NCBI RefSeq assembly: GCF_003851125.1
Contig: NZ_BGOW01000045.1
Coordinates: 1-45,890 of the forward strand
Direction: 5' to 3'
DNA from: Sulfuriferula multivorans
GTDB taxonomy: Bacteria > Pseudomonadota > Gammaproteobacteria > Burkholderiales > Sulfuriferulaceae
Length of the DNA: 45,890 nucleotides
Below, one piece after another: positions 8,296-15,774 of the stretch. Under the pieces are notes generated by a model that searched no databases, was not told the DNA's origin, and saw only the letters and a program-made list of their open reading frames with translations. The position numbers and the translations under genes were made by a program. Within the stretch, counting starts at the first letter, position 1, and each line of letters starts with the position of its first letter.

Positions 8296-10578
8296 ATGTC
8301 ATCCATCTCCAAAAAAATTCTCGCGGTTTATCTTCTTGTTCTCACGCTGGGCCTCACACTGTCCACACTGATCTATATCAATGGGCACTCCGTATCCGCT
8401 GTTACCAATTCACTGGTTGTTGATAATTTACCCCGGCTCAACGCCATTTCAAAACTGCGCGTGGCTATTTTTGCGCAGAAACCCGTCCTGTACGAATACT
8501 ACGCCACCACTGACCGTGCCGTTTTCCTGGAAAACTATGAAGCCAGGCAGCGCGAGGTTGATGCAGGGTTACACACCATTCATACGAATCAGGAAGGCAA
8601 TAAACAGCTTTTACAGGTCGAATCGCTGGCCGAGGAAATATCACGGTATGCCGTGGAACTTGACCAAACCCTCAATACTCCACAAATTGATTGGGATCAC
8701 GCGCGAGAAATATTGATTAAAGTTAGTAAAACAGAGAACAAAATCACTCCGGCGATCGATGCATTGGTCGAGTTGAACCAGAAAAGTGTCTTCGACAATG
8801 GCAATCTGGCTCAATCCAGCACCCGACTGATGATACAGATGGTCATCGGATTCAGCATTGTGATTTTCCTAATTGCCATTCTCATCGGCTATTACGTCAA
8901 TGCATATATCGCGGAGAATGCGGAGAGAAGACGTCTTGCCACGTTTCCGGAACGCAACCCGAGCCCTGTCTTGCGTATGGCCTGGGATGGCACGGTTGCC
9001 TATGCCAATCCTGCCACGACGGAATTGCTCGCACGGCTCGGCCTGGCCAACACGAATCAACTTTTGCCTGATGATTTTAAAACGCGACTTGCCGAACTCA
9101 AAACCACCGGACGTGAAAACTTGTCGCTGGAATACACCAAACATAACCATGTACTCGACTGTTTTGTTCATGCCTTGGCAGATTTGCATATTTTTCACAT
9201 TTATATTTCTGACATTACCGACCGCAAGCGGGCCGAAGAAGAACTCGTATACCAGGCTTATCACGACGAGCTGACTGGTCTGCCGAATCGCCGCATGCTG
9301 GGTGAACGGTTGCAAGAAGCAATCAGACAGGCAGAGGGAAATGGAAATAGCATGCTGGCGGTCGCTCTATTGCGGCTCGATCGCATCAAGCGAATACTGG
9401 AAAGCCAAGGCTATGAGGCCAGTGACAACCTCATGCATAGCATAGCGGCGCGATTAAACACCTTGCTACACGAGAACCGTGACTTGATTCGGGGTGCGGT
9501 ATTGTTCCGCTTTGAAGGTGCGACATTCGGTTTACTGCTTCCGGAATTGACCAGCACACATCAACTACAATCGCTTGCAGAAAAATTGTTGATAAGCATG
9601 CATGAGCCATTGCATGTTAATAATCAGGAGTTCTTTTTTACACTAAGCATTGGAGCAAGTGTTTTCCCGGCAGACGGGCAGGATTCCGAAAGCCTGATCA
9701 GAAATGCGGAAGCGGCGGTCAATCGGGCCAAAACATTAGGCGGCAATATCTTCCAGAGTTACACCGAAGACATGAACAAGAAGGCGGAACGCTGGCTGTC
9801 TTTAGAGAATGGCTTGCGCCATGCTTTGGAACGACACGAACTGACTTTGCATTACCAGCCCCAGGTAGCGATCGCAAATAGCCGAATACTAGGCGTTGAA
9901 GCGCTGCTCAGATGGCATCGCGACGGGCAGACATTCATTTCGCCAGCGGAGTTTATCCCGCTTGCTGAAGAAGTCGGCCTCATTATCCCGCTAGGTGAAT
10001 GGGTGCTACGTACTGCGTGTTTACAGGCTAAGCTTTGGCACGATGCGGGTTTTTGTGATCTGGTCATGGCCGTCAATATCTCTGCACGCCAGTTTCAGCA
10101 TCCTGAATTTACCGAACTCGTTGCAGCAGTAATCAAGGAAACCGGGATCGACCCACGCTATCTGGAACTGGAAATTACCGAAAGTGTGACGATGCACGAT
10201 GCTGAAAAAACCATCGCCACGCTAAACAGCCTGCGAGCCTTGAATCTCCAGCTTTCCATTGACGATTTCGGGACTGGCTATTCTTCACTCAGCTATTTGA
10301 AACGCTTCCCCATCAACAAGCTCAAGGTGGACCAGTCTTTTGTTCGCAACATGACTACCGACCCCAATGATGCGTCCATCACAAAATCCGTCATTTTGCT
10401 GGGGCAGAGCCTGAACCTGAATGTCATTGCCGAAGGAGTAGAAACGGCAGAACAACTCGCCTTGCTAAAACAGTATGGATGCGATGAAGTACAGGGTTAT
10501 TTTTTCAGCAAACCCGTACCCCATAACGAGCTGGAACGCCTGCTGACCAGCAATCCGCAACAAACGATAGGCCTATAG
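8296..10578 (+). CDS. Membrane PAS/degenerate GGDEF/EAL protein, probable c-di-GMP phosphodiesterase
   Basis: The 760-residue protein has two membrane helices (about 8-28 and 180-204) bracketing a roughly 150-residue helical periplasmic sensor, then a PAS-like domain (about 215-312), a GGDEF domain (about 315-490) and an EAL domain (about 500-755). The GGDEF signature is replaced by FEGATF at 406-411, so cyclase activity is unlikely. The EAL domain looks intact: EALLRW at 535, the metal-binding EITES segment near 626, DDFGTGYSS at 656-664 and AEGVET near 712. The expected reaction is hydrolysis of c-di-GMP to pGpG, perhaps with the GGDEF domain sensing GTP as in other hybrids. It is followed by a strong terminator, so it is a single-gene unit. 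Its ligand is unknown. Confidence 0.9.
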   Translation: MSSISKKILAVYLLVLTLGLTLSTLIYINGHSVSAVTNSLVVDNLPRLNAISKLRVAIFAQKPVLYEYYATTDRAVFLENYEARQREVDAGLHTIHTNQEGNKQLLQVESLAEEISRYAVELDQTLNTPQIDWDHAREILIKVSKTENKITPAIDALVELNQKSVFDNGNLAQSSTRLMIQMVIGFSIVIFLIAILIGYYVNAYIAENAERRRLATFPERNPSPVLRMAWDGTVAYANPATTELLARLGLANTNQLLPDDFKTRLAELKTTGRENLSLEYTKHNHVLDCFVHALADLHIFHIYISDITDRKRAEEELVYQAYHDELTGLPNRRMLGERLQEAIRQAEGNGNSMLAVALLRLDRIKRILESQGYEASDNLMHSIAARLNTLLHENRDLIRGAVLFRFEGATFGLLLPELTSTHQLQSLAEKLLISMHEPLHVNNQEFFFTLSIGASVFPADGQDSESLIRNAEAAVNRAKTLGGNIFQSYTEDMNKKAERWLSLENGLRHALERHELTLHYQPQVAIANSRILGVEALLRWHRDGQTFISPAEFIPLAEEVGLIIPLGEWVLRTACLQAKLWHDAGFCDLVMAVNISARQFQHPEFTELVAAVIKETGIDPRYLELEITESVTMHDAEKTIATLNSLRALNLQLSIDDFGTGYSSLSYLKRFPINKLKVDQSFVRNMTTDPNDASITKSVILLGQSLNLNVIAEGVETAEQLALLKQYGCDEVQGYFFSKPVPHNELERLLTSNPQQTIGL

Positions 10579-10633
10579 CAATTCGACTGGTTGCGGGAAT
10601 CAGTGATGGATCAGCCAAAAAATACCGGAAAAT

Positions 10634-10661
10634 AAAATGGGCTCGAAATGAGCCCATTTTT
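10634..10661. terminator. Bidirectional Rho-independent terminator
   Basis: A perfect 11-bp stem, AAAATGGGCTC (10634-10644) with GAGCCCATTTT (10650-10660), encloses a 5-nt GAAAT loop and is followed by one more T. The flanking A- and T-tracts make it work on both strands. It sits between the convergent GGDEF/EAL gene (ends 10578) and the DsrE-like gene (ends 10714), as expected for a shared terminator. Confidence 0.85.
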
Positions 10662-10713
10662 GGCAATACAATACGTCCGAAGTAATAGTTCAGTGATGCG
10701 GTTGCTCAACCAA

Positions 10714-11181
10714 TCATGGCTTGACGTACGAATAATGGTCCAGGGATTGCAGCTTGGAAATTTCGGCCACACCTGAAGGAACAATTTTGGCTTCGGGGAT
10801 CACTGTTTTAGGATCAATTTTCCGCCCGACCAGGGTATTGTTGCAGACATCGAATTCCACTCCTTTGGCTTTCAATTCCTGAGCCGTAATATCAAAAGGG
10901 TTGCCCTGCTGATCCTTGGCGCCTTCTAACAGAAAATCCACACCTTTCCCGTGGGTAACAACCACAATGTGCGCTTGAGGATTGGCACTCAAATGGTTTT
11001 TAACGTTGTTCAGCGCCAGGCGCGCAATCGAACTATCGTTGACATGGTAAACCACATTTTCAGGGAAACCGCCAGCACCAGCGCTCTTGCCTGGCGATGC
11101 ACCTGCTGAAACGCAACCAGTCAGCACGGCCAGACCTGCCAAAACTCCCACGGATATGAATTGTTTCAATCTATACAACAT
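10714..11181 (-). CDS. DsrE-like lipoprotein
   Basis: The 155-residue precursor begins with a lipoprotein signal (MLYRLKQFISVGVLAGLAVL followed by TGC, lipobox LTGC, lipidated Cys23). The mature part has a DsrE/DsrF-like fold: ENVVYHVNDSSIARLALNNVKNHL, then AHIVVVTHGKGVDFLL, a helical region, and VEFDVCNNTL with the single conserved-looking cysteine near residue 117. DsrE-family proteins are sulfur-relay or sulfane-carrying proteins, usually cytoplasmic; envelope-anchored versions are little studied. The ATG at 11181 follows AAAGGAGGAGG, which decides the start over one ten codons upstream. It stands alone between a terminator and the motD end. A sulfur-transfer role is inference from the family only. 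Confidence 0.75.
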   Translation of the reverse strand: MLYRLKQFISVGVLAGLAVLTGCVSAGASPGKSAGAGGFPENVVYHVNDSSIARLALNNVKNHLSANPQAHIVVVTHGKGVDFLLEGAKDQQGNPFDITAQELKAKGVEFDVCNNTLVGRKIDPKTVIPEAKIVPSGVAEISKLQSLDHYSYVKP

Positions 11182-11346
11182 GATGCCTCCTCCTTTTGAA
11201 TTGGATTTCAAATATTATCGTCCATGCATCCGGTTACGGGCATGGTGAATGCAGGTTTAATCATTCCCGGTATCTTGTAAATAGTCCGAAAGTACCCGTC
11301 AGGAAACCCGGTCTCGATTCCCTGCGTGCCCGCAATGAGGGCCAGG

Positions 11347-12123
11347 CTAATTGAGAGAAGATGGTTTGACGGGTACTTCGGTAACAACTTCAGGGAGTGC
11401 CGACTGGATGATTACCGTCACGCGACGGTTGCGTGAGCGGCCTGCAGCCGTTGCGTTGGAATCGACGGGTTGGTTCGATCCGTGTCCAACCGCTGTCAGG
11501 CGATTCTCGCTGATGCCGCTCTCGCCGAACAGCCTGACGACACTGCTTGCGCGCATCGCGGATAATTCCCAGTTGGATGGAAAAAAGGCGTTGCTGATCG
11601 GCAGATTGTCCGTATAGCCTTCAACCCGTATTGCATGTTGATCGTGCTTGAGCACCGCTGCGACGGCCTTCAGTGCCTGACTGGAATCCACGGTCAAAGT
11701 GGCTTCGCCCGGTGCAAACAGCAGGCTGGCATTGATTTCCACACTCACCCCGCGTGCCGTCTGGGTAACGCGAACCTTGCCCTCGCTGACCAGCGGCGCG
11801 AGCACTTTGAGGATGTCCCGGGCGATACCGGTCATCTGCTCCCTTTCGCGCCTTACCGCTTCACTGACATGGGGCCTTGGCACCAGCAGTTTTCCGGGCA
11901 GCGGCAATACCGGCTGCTCTGACCCGGATTTCGTCTGTGGTGTTCGCGTCTGTCCAAAAGCACTGCCGAGGGAATCGGAAAGCACGCGATACTTGCTCTC
12001 GTTTACCGACGAAATTGCATACATCACCACGAAAAATGCGAACAGGAGCGTAATAAAATCCGCATAGGAGACTAGCCAGCGCTCGTGATTGTCGTGCTCT
12101 TCTTCGTATTTTTTTCGGGCCAT
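11347..12123 (-). CDS. motD: Flagellar stator protein MotD (MotB-like)
   Basis: MotD is the peptidoglycan-anchoring half of a second flagellar stator and pairs with MotC. The 258-residue protein begins MARKKYEEEHDNHERW. One transmembrane helix (about 20-41) follows, containing the essential proton-binding aspartate in YADF (D22), then a linker and a C-terminal OmpA-type peptidoglycan-binding domain. That domain carries VEGYTDNLPI, NWELSAMRASSVVR and GHGSNQP, and ends in RNRRVTVII. A GTG three codons upstream is possible; the ATG is preferred. It lies downstream of motC, separated by an unusual 127-bp repeat-rich gap in an otherwise overlapping operon. MotD is distinguished from MotB (23216) by its shorter N-terminus and lack of the KKSGGGHHGGAWKIAYADF start. 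Confidence 0.9.
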   Translation of the reverse strand: MARKKYEEEHDNHERWLVSYADFITLLFAFFVVMYAISSVNESKYRVLSDSLGSAFGQTRTPQTKSGSEQPVLPLPGKLLVPRPHVSEAVRREREQMTGIARDILKVLAPLVSEGKVRVTQTARGVSVEINASLLFAPGEATLTVDSSQALKAVAAVLKHDQHAIRVEGYTDNLPISNAFFPSNWELSAMRASSVVRLFGESGISENRLTAVGHGSNQPVDSNATAAGRSRNRRVTVIIQSALPEVVTEVPVKPSSLN

Positions 12124-12136
12124 GGCGCTCACTCGT

Positions 12137-12250
12137 TAATAAGGCAAAAGGCCAAAATTAAAGGCAAATCAACCCGGGCAAGGCACGGGTTTGCTTCTGG
12201 TTTTTAACTTTTGCCTTTTAATTTTTGCCTTTTGCCTTTTGCCTTTATTT
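12137..12250. repeat. TTTTGCC/GGCAAAA repeats forming a long inverted repeat between motC and motD
   Basis: From about 12137 to 12167 the plus strand carries GGCAAAA-type units. From about 12201 to 12250 it carries at least four TTTTGCC or TTTTTGCC units, the reverse complement. Between the arms AACCCG (12171-12176) pairs with CGGGTT (12186-12191). The transcript of the operon could fold here into one long, mostly A/U-G/C hairpin. It separates the two stator genes. Confidence 0.6.
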
Positions 12251-12259
12251 AAACCCAAC

Positions 12260-13000
12260 CTATCTGAGATAGACAGCCACGCGTTCATCGATAACACGCG
12301 GGTTATCGCCGGTGGCAATTCCGATAAACGCATCAGCAAGCATTTCACGCGTACTGACTTCATGGATGACTGCTGTTTTGAGCCGGTTGCCTATGGGTAA
12401 AAAAACCAGATTGGCCAGCCCGACACCGTAAATGGTCGCAACGAAAGCCACGGCTATTCCTCCACCGAGTTTGGTCGGATCGGAGAGATTCTCCATCACG
12501 TGAATCAATCCCAGCACTGCGCCCAGAATTCCGATGGTCGGCGAATAACCGCCCGCAGACTCCCATATTTTCGCAGCCTGGCGTTGCTCCATCTCATAGG
12601 CGCTAATCTCGAGATCGAGAATTTCCCTGAGTTTGGCGGGCTCGGTTCCGTCGATGATCAGACGCAGACCCTTGGCGGTGAATGGATCTTGCGTCGCCAG
12701 CATGAAGGGTTCCAGGCTTAACAGGCCTTCACGCCGCGCCGTATGGCTCCAGACCCTGATTTCGTCAGCCATCTCATGCCGGTTATCCAGTGCAGGAACG
12801 AATACCCGCCGTATCATCCAAACGCCACGGACAAACACTTGTACCCGATTTTGCAACAGGACTGCGCCTATTGTTCCAATCACCACCACGACAAATGCGG
12901 CCGGTTGCACCAGCGAACCGAGATGGCCGCCGTCCAGCAAATGTGCAACCAGGACGCCCGCCAGAGCGAGTACAACGCCGGCTAAACTGCCCCAGTCCAC
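12260..13000 (-). CDS. motC: Flagellar stator protein MotC (MotA-like)
   Basis: MotC is a four-helix inner-membrane protein that forms the proton channel of the second stator together with MotD. The 246-residue sequence starts with GTG (MDWGSLAGVVLALAGVLVAH) after an AGGGGA ribosome site inside the 3' end of fliA; the two genes overlap by 19 nt. Visible family features are the first two helices (about 5-25 and 32-52), a large cytoplasmic loop with basic and acidic residues (IRVWSHTARREGLLSLEPF), the conserved SPTIGILGAVLGLIHVMENL helix and IAVAFVATIYGVGLANLVFLPIGNRL. The length matches MotC rather than the 286-residue MotA at 24203. Confidence 0.9.
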   Translation of the reverse strand: MDWGSLAGVVLALAGVLVAHLLDGGHLGSLVQPAAFVVVVIGTIGAVLLQNRVQVFVRGVWMIRRVFVPALDNRHEMADEIRVWSHTARREGLLSLEPFMLATQDPFTAKGLRLIIDGTEPAKLREILDLEISAYEMEQRQAAKIWESAGGYSPTIGILGAVLGLIHVMENLSDPTKLGGGIAVAFVATIYGVGLANLVFLPIGNRLKTAVIHEVSTREMLADAFIGIATGDNPRVIDERVAVYLR

Positions 13001-13713
13001 GCCTGTCCCCTGAGTGTTGAGCGGAGCCGGGCTATGGCCTGACTATGTAACTGGCATACGCGCGATTCCGAAACCCCCATGACCGCACCGATCTCTTTGA
13101 GATTCATTTCTTCTTCATAGTAAAGACCCATCAGGATTTTTTCGCGCTCCGGCAACGCTTCGATCGCTTCTGCAACTGCTCCGCGGAAACCGCTTTCGAG
13201 CAGGTCTTTCAGCGGATCGCCGGATTCGCCCTTGGAATGCTGGTCCAGAAAATGGTCGTTGCCATCCGCATCATGAAAGTCTTCGTAATACATCAACTGG
13301 TGTCCGGCCCCATTGCTCAGCAATTCCTGATAATCGGCCAATGAGAGTTTGAGTTCCCTGGCGATTTCGGTTTCTGTGGGTTCATGGCCCAGGCGTTGCT
13401 GAAGGGCGTTCATCGCCACCTCAATCTTGCGCATGTTCTGACGGATACTGCGCGGCAACCAGTCGGTACTGCGCAGCTCGTCCAGCATCGCGCCGCGAAT
13501 ACGTTGCACGGCATACGTCTCAAACTGTGCACCGTGGGTTTCTTCATACCGATTAATGGCATCAAGCAAACCGATCATCCCTGCCTGCACCAGATCGTCC
13601 ACTTCCACGCTGGGCGGCAGCCGGGCTTTCAGATGAAAGGCGAGCCGCTTGACCAGCGGTGCATGCTGGGCCAGGAGATAATTCTTGTCCGATTTTCCGT
13701 TAGCGGTATACAT
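12982..13713 (-). CDS. fliA: RNA polymerase sigma factor for flagellar operons (sigma-28)
   Basis: FliA directs transcription of late flagellar genes at promoters of the form TAAAGTTT-N11-GCCGATAA. The 243-residue protein shows region 2 (DLVQAGMIGLLDAINRYEE, then FETYAVQRIRGAMLDELRSTDWLPRS), region 3 (IEVAMNALQQRLGHEPTETEIARELKLS) and region 4 with its helix-turn-helix (MNLKEIGAVMGVSESRVCQLHSQAIARLR, within about 205-235). It starts 2 nt after the flhG stop and overlaps motC at its 3' end. A near-perfect target promoter for this factor lies in the same window upstream of rpfG (40957-40983). Confidence 0.95.
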   Translation of the reverse strand: MYTANGKSDKNYLLAQHAPLVKRLAFHLKARLPPSVEVDDLVQAGMIGLLDAINRYEETHGAQFETYAVQRIRGAMLDELRSTDWLPRSIRQNMRKIEVAMNALQQRLGHEPTETEIARELKLSLADYQELLSNGAGHQLMYYEDFHDADGNDHFLDQHSKGESGDPLKDLLESGFRGAVAEAIEALPEREKILMGLYYEEEMNLKEIGAVMGVSESRVCQLHSQAIARLRSTLRGQAWTGAV

Positions 13714-13715
13714 AT

Positions 13716-14507
13716 TCAGGACAGGCTGAGTTGTCCGGCAAGGCGCCTGAATGCAACGGAAGCACCGGCCAGCGGGAATGCATCGATTACCGAACGGCCC
13801 AGATGCGCCGCGCGGTTGAGGTGCTCATCAGCCGGCACAGAACCCATGGAATTGAGTTGAATGGCGAGGTAACGACTTGCCGTTCGCGCCATATTCTCAT
13901 AAACCAGGTGAGCTTCTTCTTCGGATGCTCCGGTCACCAGCACGCCGAACGAGCGCCTGCCCATGCATCCGTTAAGGCGTTTGATCAGACTGTATGCGGA
14001 TTTGATCGACGCTGCACCGGGAGACATCTGAACCACGATCTGGCCTTCGGCCATGGCCGGAACCGGAAATGAATCGTTCGCGTCCAGTTCTCCATCCACC
14101 ATGACGACACCGGCCTGTCTTGCGAGCAAGTCAAAGGTATTGGCCAGGCGCTGGGCATCGGCCTCGTCCCGGCTGACCAGGCTCTGTCGTCCACGCGCCA
14201 GTGAAACCAGACCCAAACCCTGCGATACCGGCTGAACCACCTCATCCAGCGCCTTTTCCTGCCGCGCTACATCGAGCAAGCTTGCACGACGTGTCGCGCC
14301 AAACCGCGATGCGATCCCTTTTGATGCGGAACGCGCGTCGACCAGTAGCACATCGCTTCCCGTCTGCACCAACGATGCGCCCAGATTGGCCAGCATTGCG
14401 TTTTTTTCCTCGTCGCGCAGCACCGACAGAAATGTCAGGATGCGGGGACGAGGGCCGGCAAGCATGCGCCGCAGGCCTTCTGCCTGATCAAAATCGAAAT
14501 TAGCCAA
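13716..14507 (-). CDS. flhG: Flagellar number regulator FlhG (MinD-like) with degenerate P-loop
   Basis: FlhG/FleN proteins are MinD-type ATPases that work with FlhF to set flagellar number and place. This 263-residue copy lies between flhF and fliA, the standard position. It starts with TTG: the codon overlaps the flhF stop by 8 nt and has a GAGGTG site 6 nt upstream. The Walker A motif is not recognisable. Where KGGVGKT is expected the sequence reads VLRDEEKNAML (about residues 29-39), keeping at most the lysine. The following NLGASLVQTGSDVLLVDAR keeps the fold's second strand and Walker A'-type VDA, and VVMVDGELD resembles Walker B. It may bind nucleotide poorly and act as a structural partner of FlhF. 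Confidence 0.85.
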   Translation of the reverse strand: MANFDFDQAEGLRRMLAGPRPRILTFLSVLRDEEKNAMLANLGASLVQTGSDVLLVDARSASKGIASRFGATRRASLLDVARQEKALDEVVQPVSQGLGLVSLARGRQSLVSRDEADAQRLANTFDLLARQAGVVMVDGELDANDSFPVPAMAEGQIVVQMSPGAASIKSAYSLIKRLNGCMGRRSFGVLVTGASEEEAHLVYENMARTASRYLAIQLNSMGSVPADEHLNRAAHLGRSVIDAFPLAGASVAFRRLAGQLSLS

Positions 14508-15774
14508 GATTCACCTCGCGCAGAGATTTATCTTTCATCGCACGTACGGTATTGGCAATTACCAGTGGTAACTCATCGTCCTGATACTGGAATGGCGAAG
14601 ATTCGCGCTTCAGTTTGAATGCACGGTCAACCAGATAATCGCGATTGATGACGTGCAGGTCTTCCGGCACGCGCTGGCCGTTGGCAGTGTAGTAAAGGCT
14701 CAGTTTCTGACGGATGGCCACGTCCAGTACATTGCCTATGGTCGCTGCTTCGTCGAGCTTGGTAATAATGCAACCCGCCAGCCCCGAGCCTTGATAAGCC
14801 CGCACCACTTCGTTGAGCGTCTCCCCGGTAGACGTGGCATTGAGACACAGCAGGCGTTTTACCTTGGTGCTTGCGCCCGAGAGCATGGCAACCTGTTCAG
14901 CGACCATGTGGTCGCGCTGGTTCATGCCCACCGTATCGATCAGGATCGTGTGCTTGTTCTTCAATTCGTCCAGTGCGATGCGCAGGTCGGCTTCATCTTT
15001 CACCGAATGCACCATCACGCCCAGAATCTTGCCGTAGATGCGCAATTGCTCATGGCCGCCGATACGATAGCCGTCCGTAGTAATCAATGCCAGCTTGCCG
15101 GTGCCGTGGCGCATCACACAACGCGCGGCCAGCTTGGCGGTTGTGGTGGTTTTGCCTACGCCGGTAGGTCCGACCAGGGCAAACACCCCGCCTTTTTCCA
15201 GAATCTCGTTTTCGTTGTTAATGGCCTGCAGGTTGCGTACCAGAACCGATTTGACCCAGGTCATCCCTTCTTCGGCAGTGTCTGCGGCCGGCAGATTTTC
15301 CGCCAGATGCCGCGCCAGACTGGCGCTGAATCCTGCCGCCAGCAATTCGCGCATGATGACGGCGCGATGCGGCTGCCTGCTCTGGCTGGCTCCCCATGAC
15401 AACTCGGCGAGTTGCGTCTCCAGCATGCCGCGCATCGAACGGATCTCGCTCATGACTTCATTGAACTCGCTGGCGGCGGCCTGTTTCGCGGTCGATGCTG
15501 CGCGCGCGGTTTCAAGAGCGCCCGAGAGGCTGGCGGCCTGGTTGCTCTCCATACGACGTTTTGGCGGCAATGGCGTGAGCTGTGGTTGCGGCACAGTTTC
15601 CTTCTCCACGGACGGCGCCACCAGCGCAGCGATATCCTCATTTGCAAGCGCCATGATTTCAACGCCGCCATCGATACTTCGGTTCGACAGAATCACCGCA
15701 TCCGGACCGAGTGCATCGCGAACCTTGCGCAAGGCGTCACGGGAATTACTGGCAGAAAACTTTTTAACGTTCAT
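14500..15774 (-). CDS. flhF: Flagellar biosynthesis GTPase FlhF
   Basis: FlhF is an SRP-type GTPase that recruits early flagellar parts to the correct cell site. The 424-residue protein has an N-terminal basic/variable region (MNVKKFSASNSRDALRKVR, then a Pro/Ala-rich linker), a helical N domain (about 100-190) and the G domain. The G domain has GPTGVGKTTTTAKLAAR (P-loop at about 202-209), the DGYRIGGHEQLRIYGKIL segment, the DTVGM motif and TKLDEAATIGNVLDVA. The ATG overlaps the flhA stop (ATGA), and the gene's own 3' end overlaps flhG, so flhB-flhA-flhF-flhG are translationally coupled. Confidence 0.95.
   Translation of the reverse strand: MNVKKFSASNSRDALRKVRDALGPDAVILSNRSIDGGVEIMALANEDIAALVAPSVEKETVPQPQLTPLPPKRRMESNQAASLSGALETARAASTAKQAAASEFNEVMSEIRSMRGMLETQLAELSWGASQSRQPHRAVIMRELLAAGFSASLARHLAENLPAADTAEEGMTWVKSVLVRNLQAINNENEILEKGGVFALVGPTGVGKTTTTAKLAARCVMRHGTGKLALITTDGYRIGGHEQLRIYGKILGVMVHSVKDEADLRIALDELKNKHTILIDTVGMNQRDHMVAEQVAMLSGASTKVKRLLCLNATSTGETLNEVVRAYQGSGLAGCIITKLDEAATIGNVLDVAIRQKLSLYYTANGQRVPEDLHVINRDYLVDRAFKLKRESSPFQYQDDELPLVIANTVRAMKDKSLREVNLG

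Noticed and set aside
11222-11245. CCATGC/GCATGG hairpin between motD and the DsrE-like gene as a terminator
   Set aside because: Only a 6-bp stem with a bulge and no T-run on either strand.
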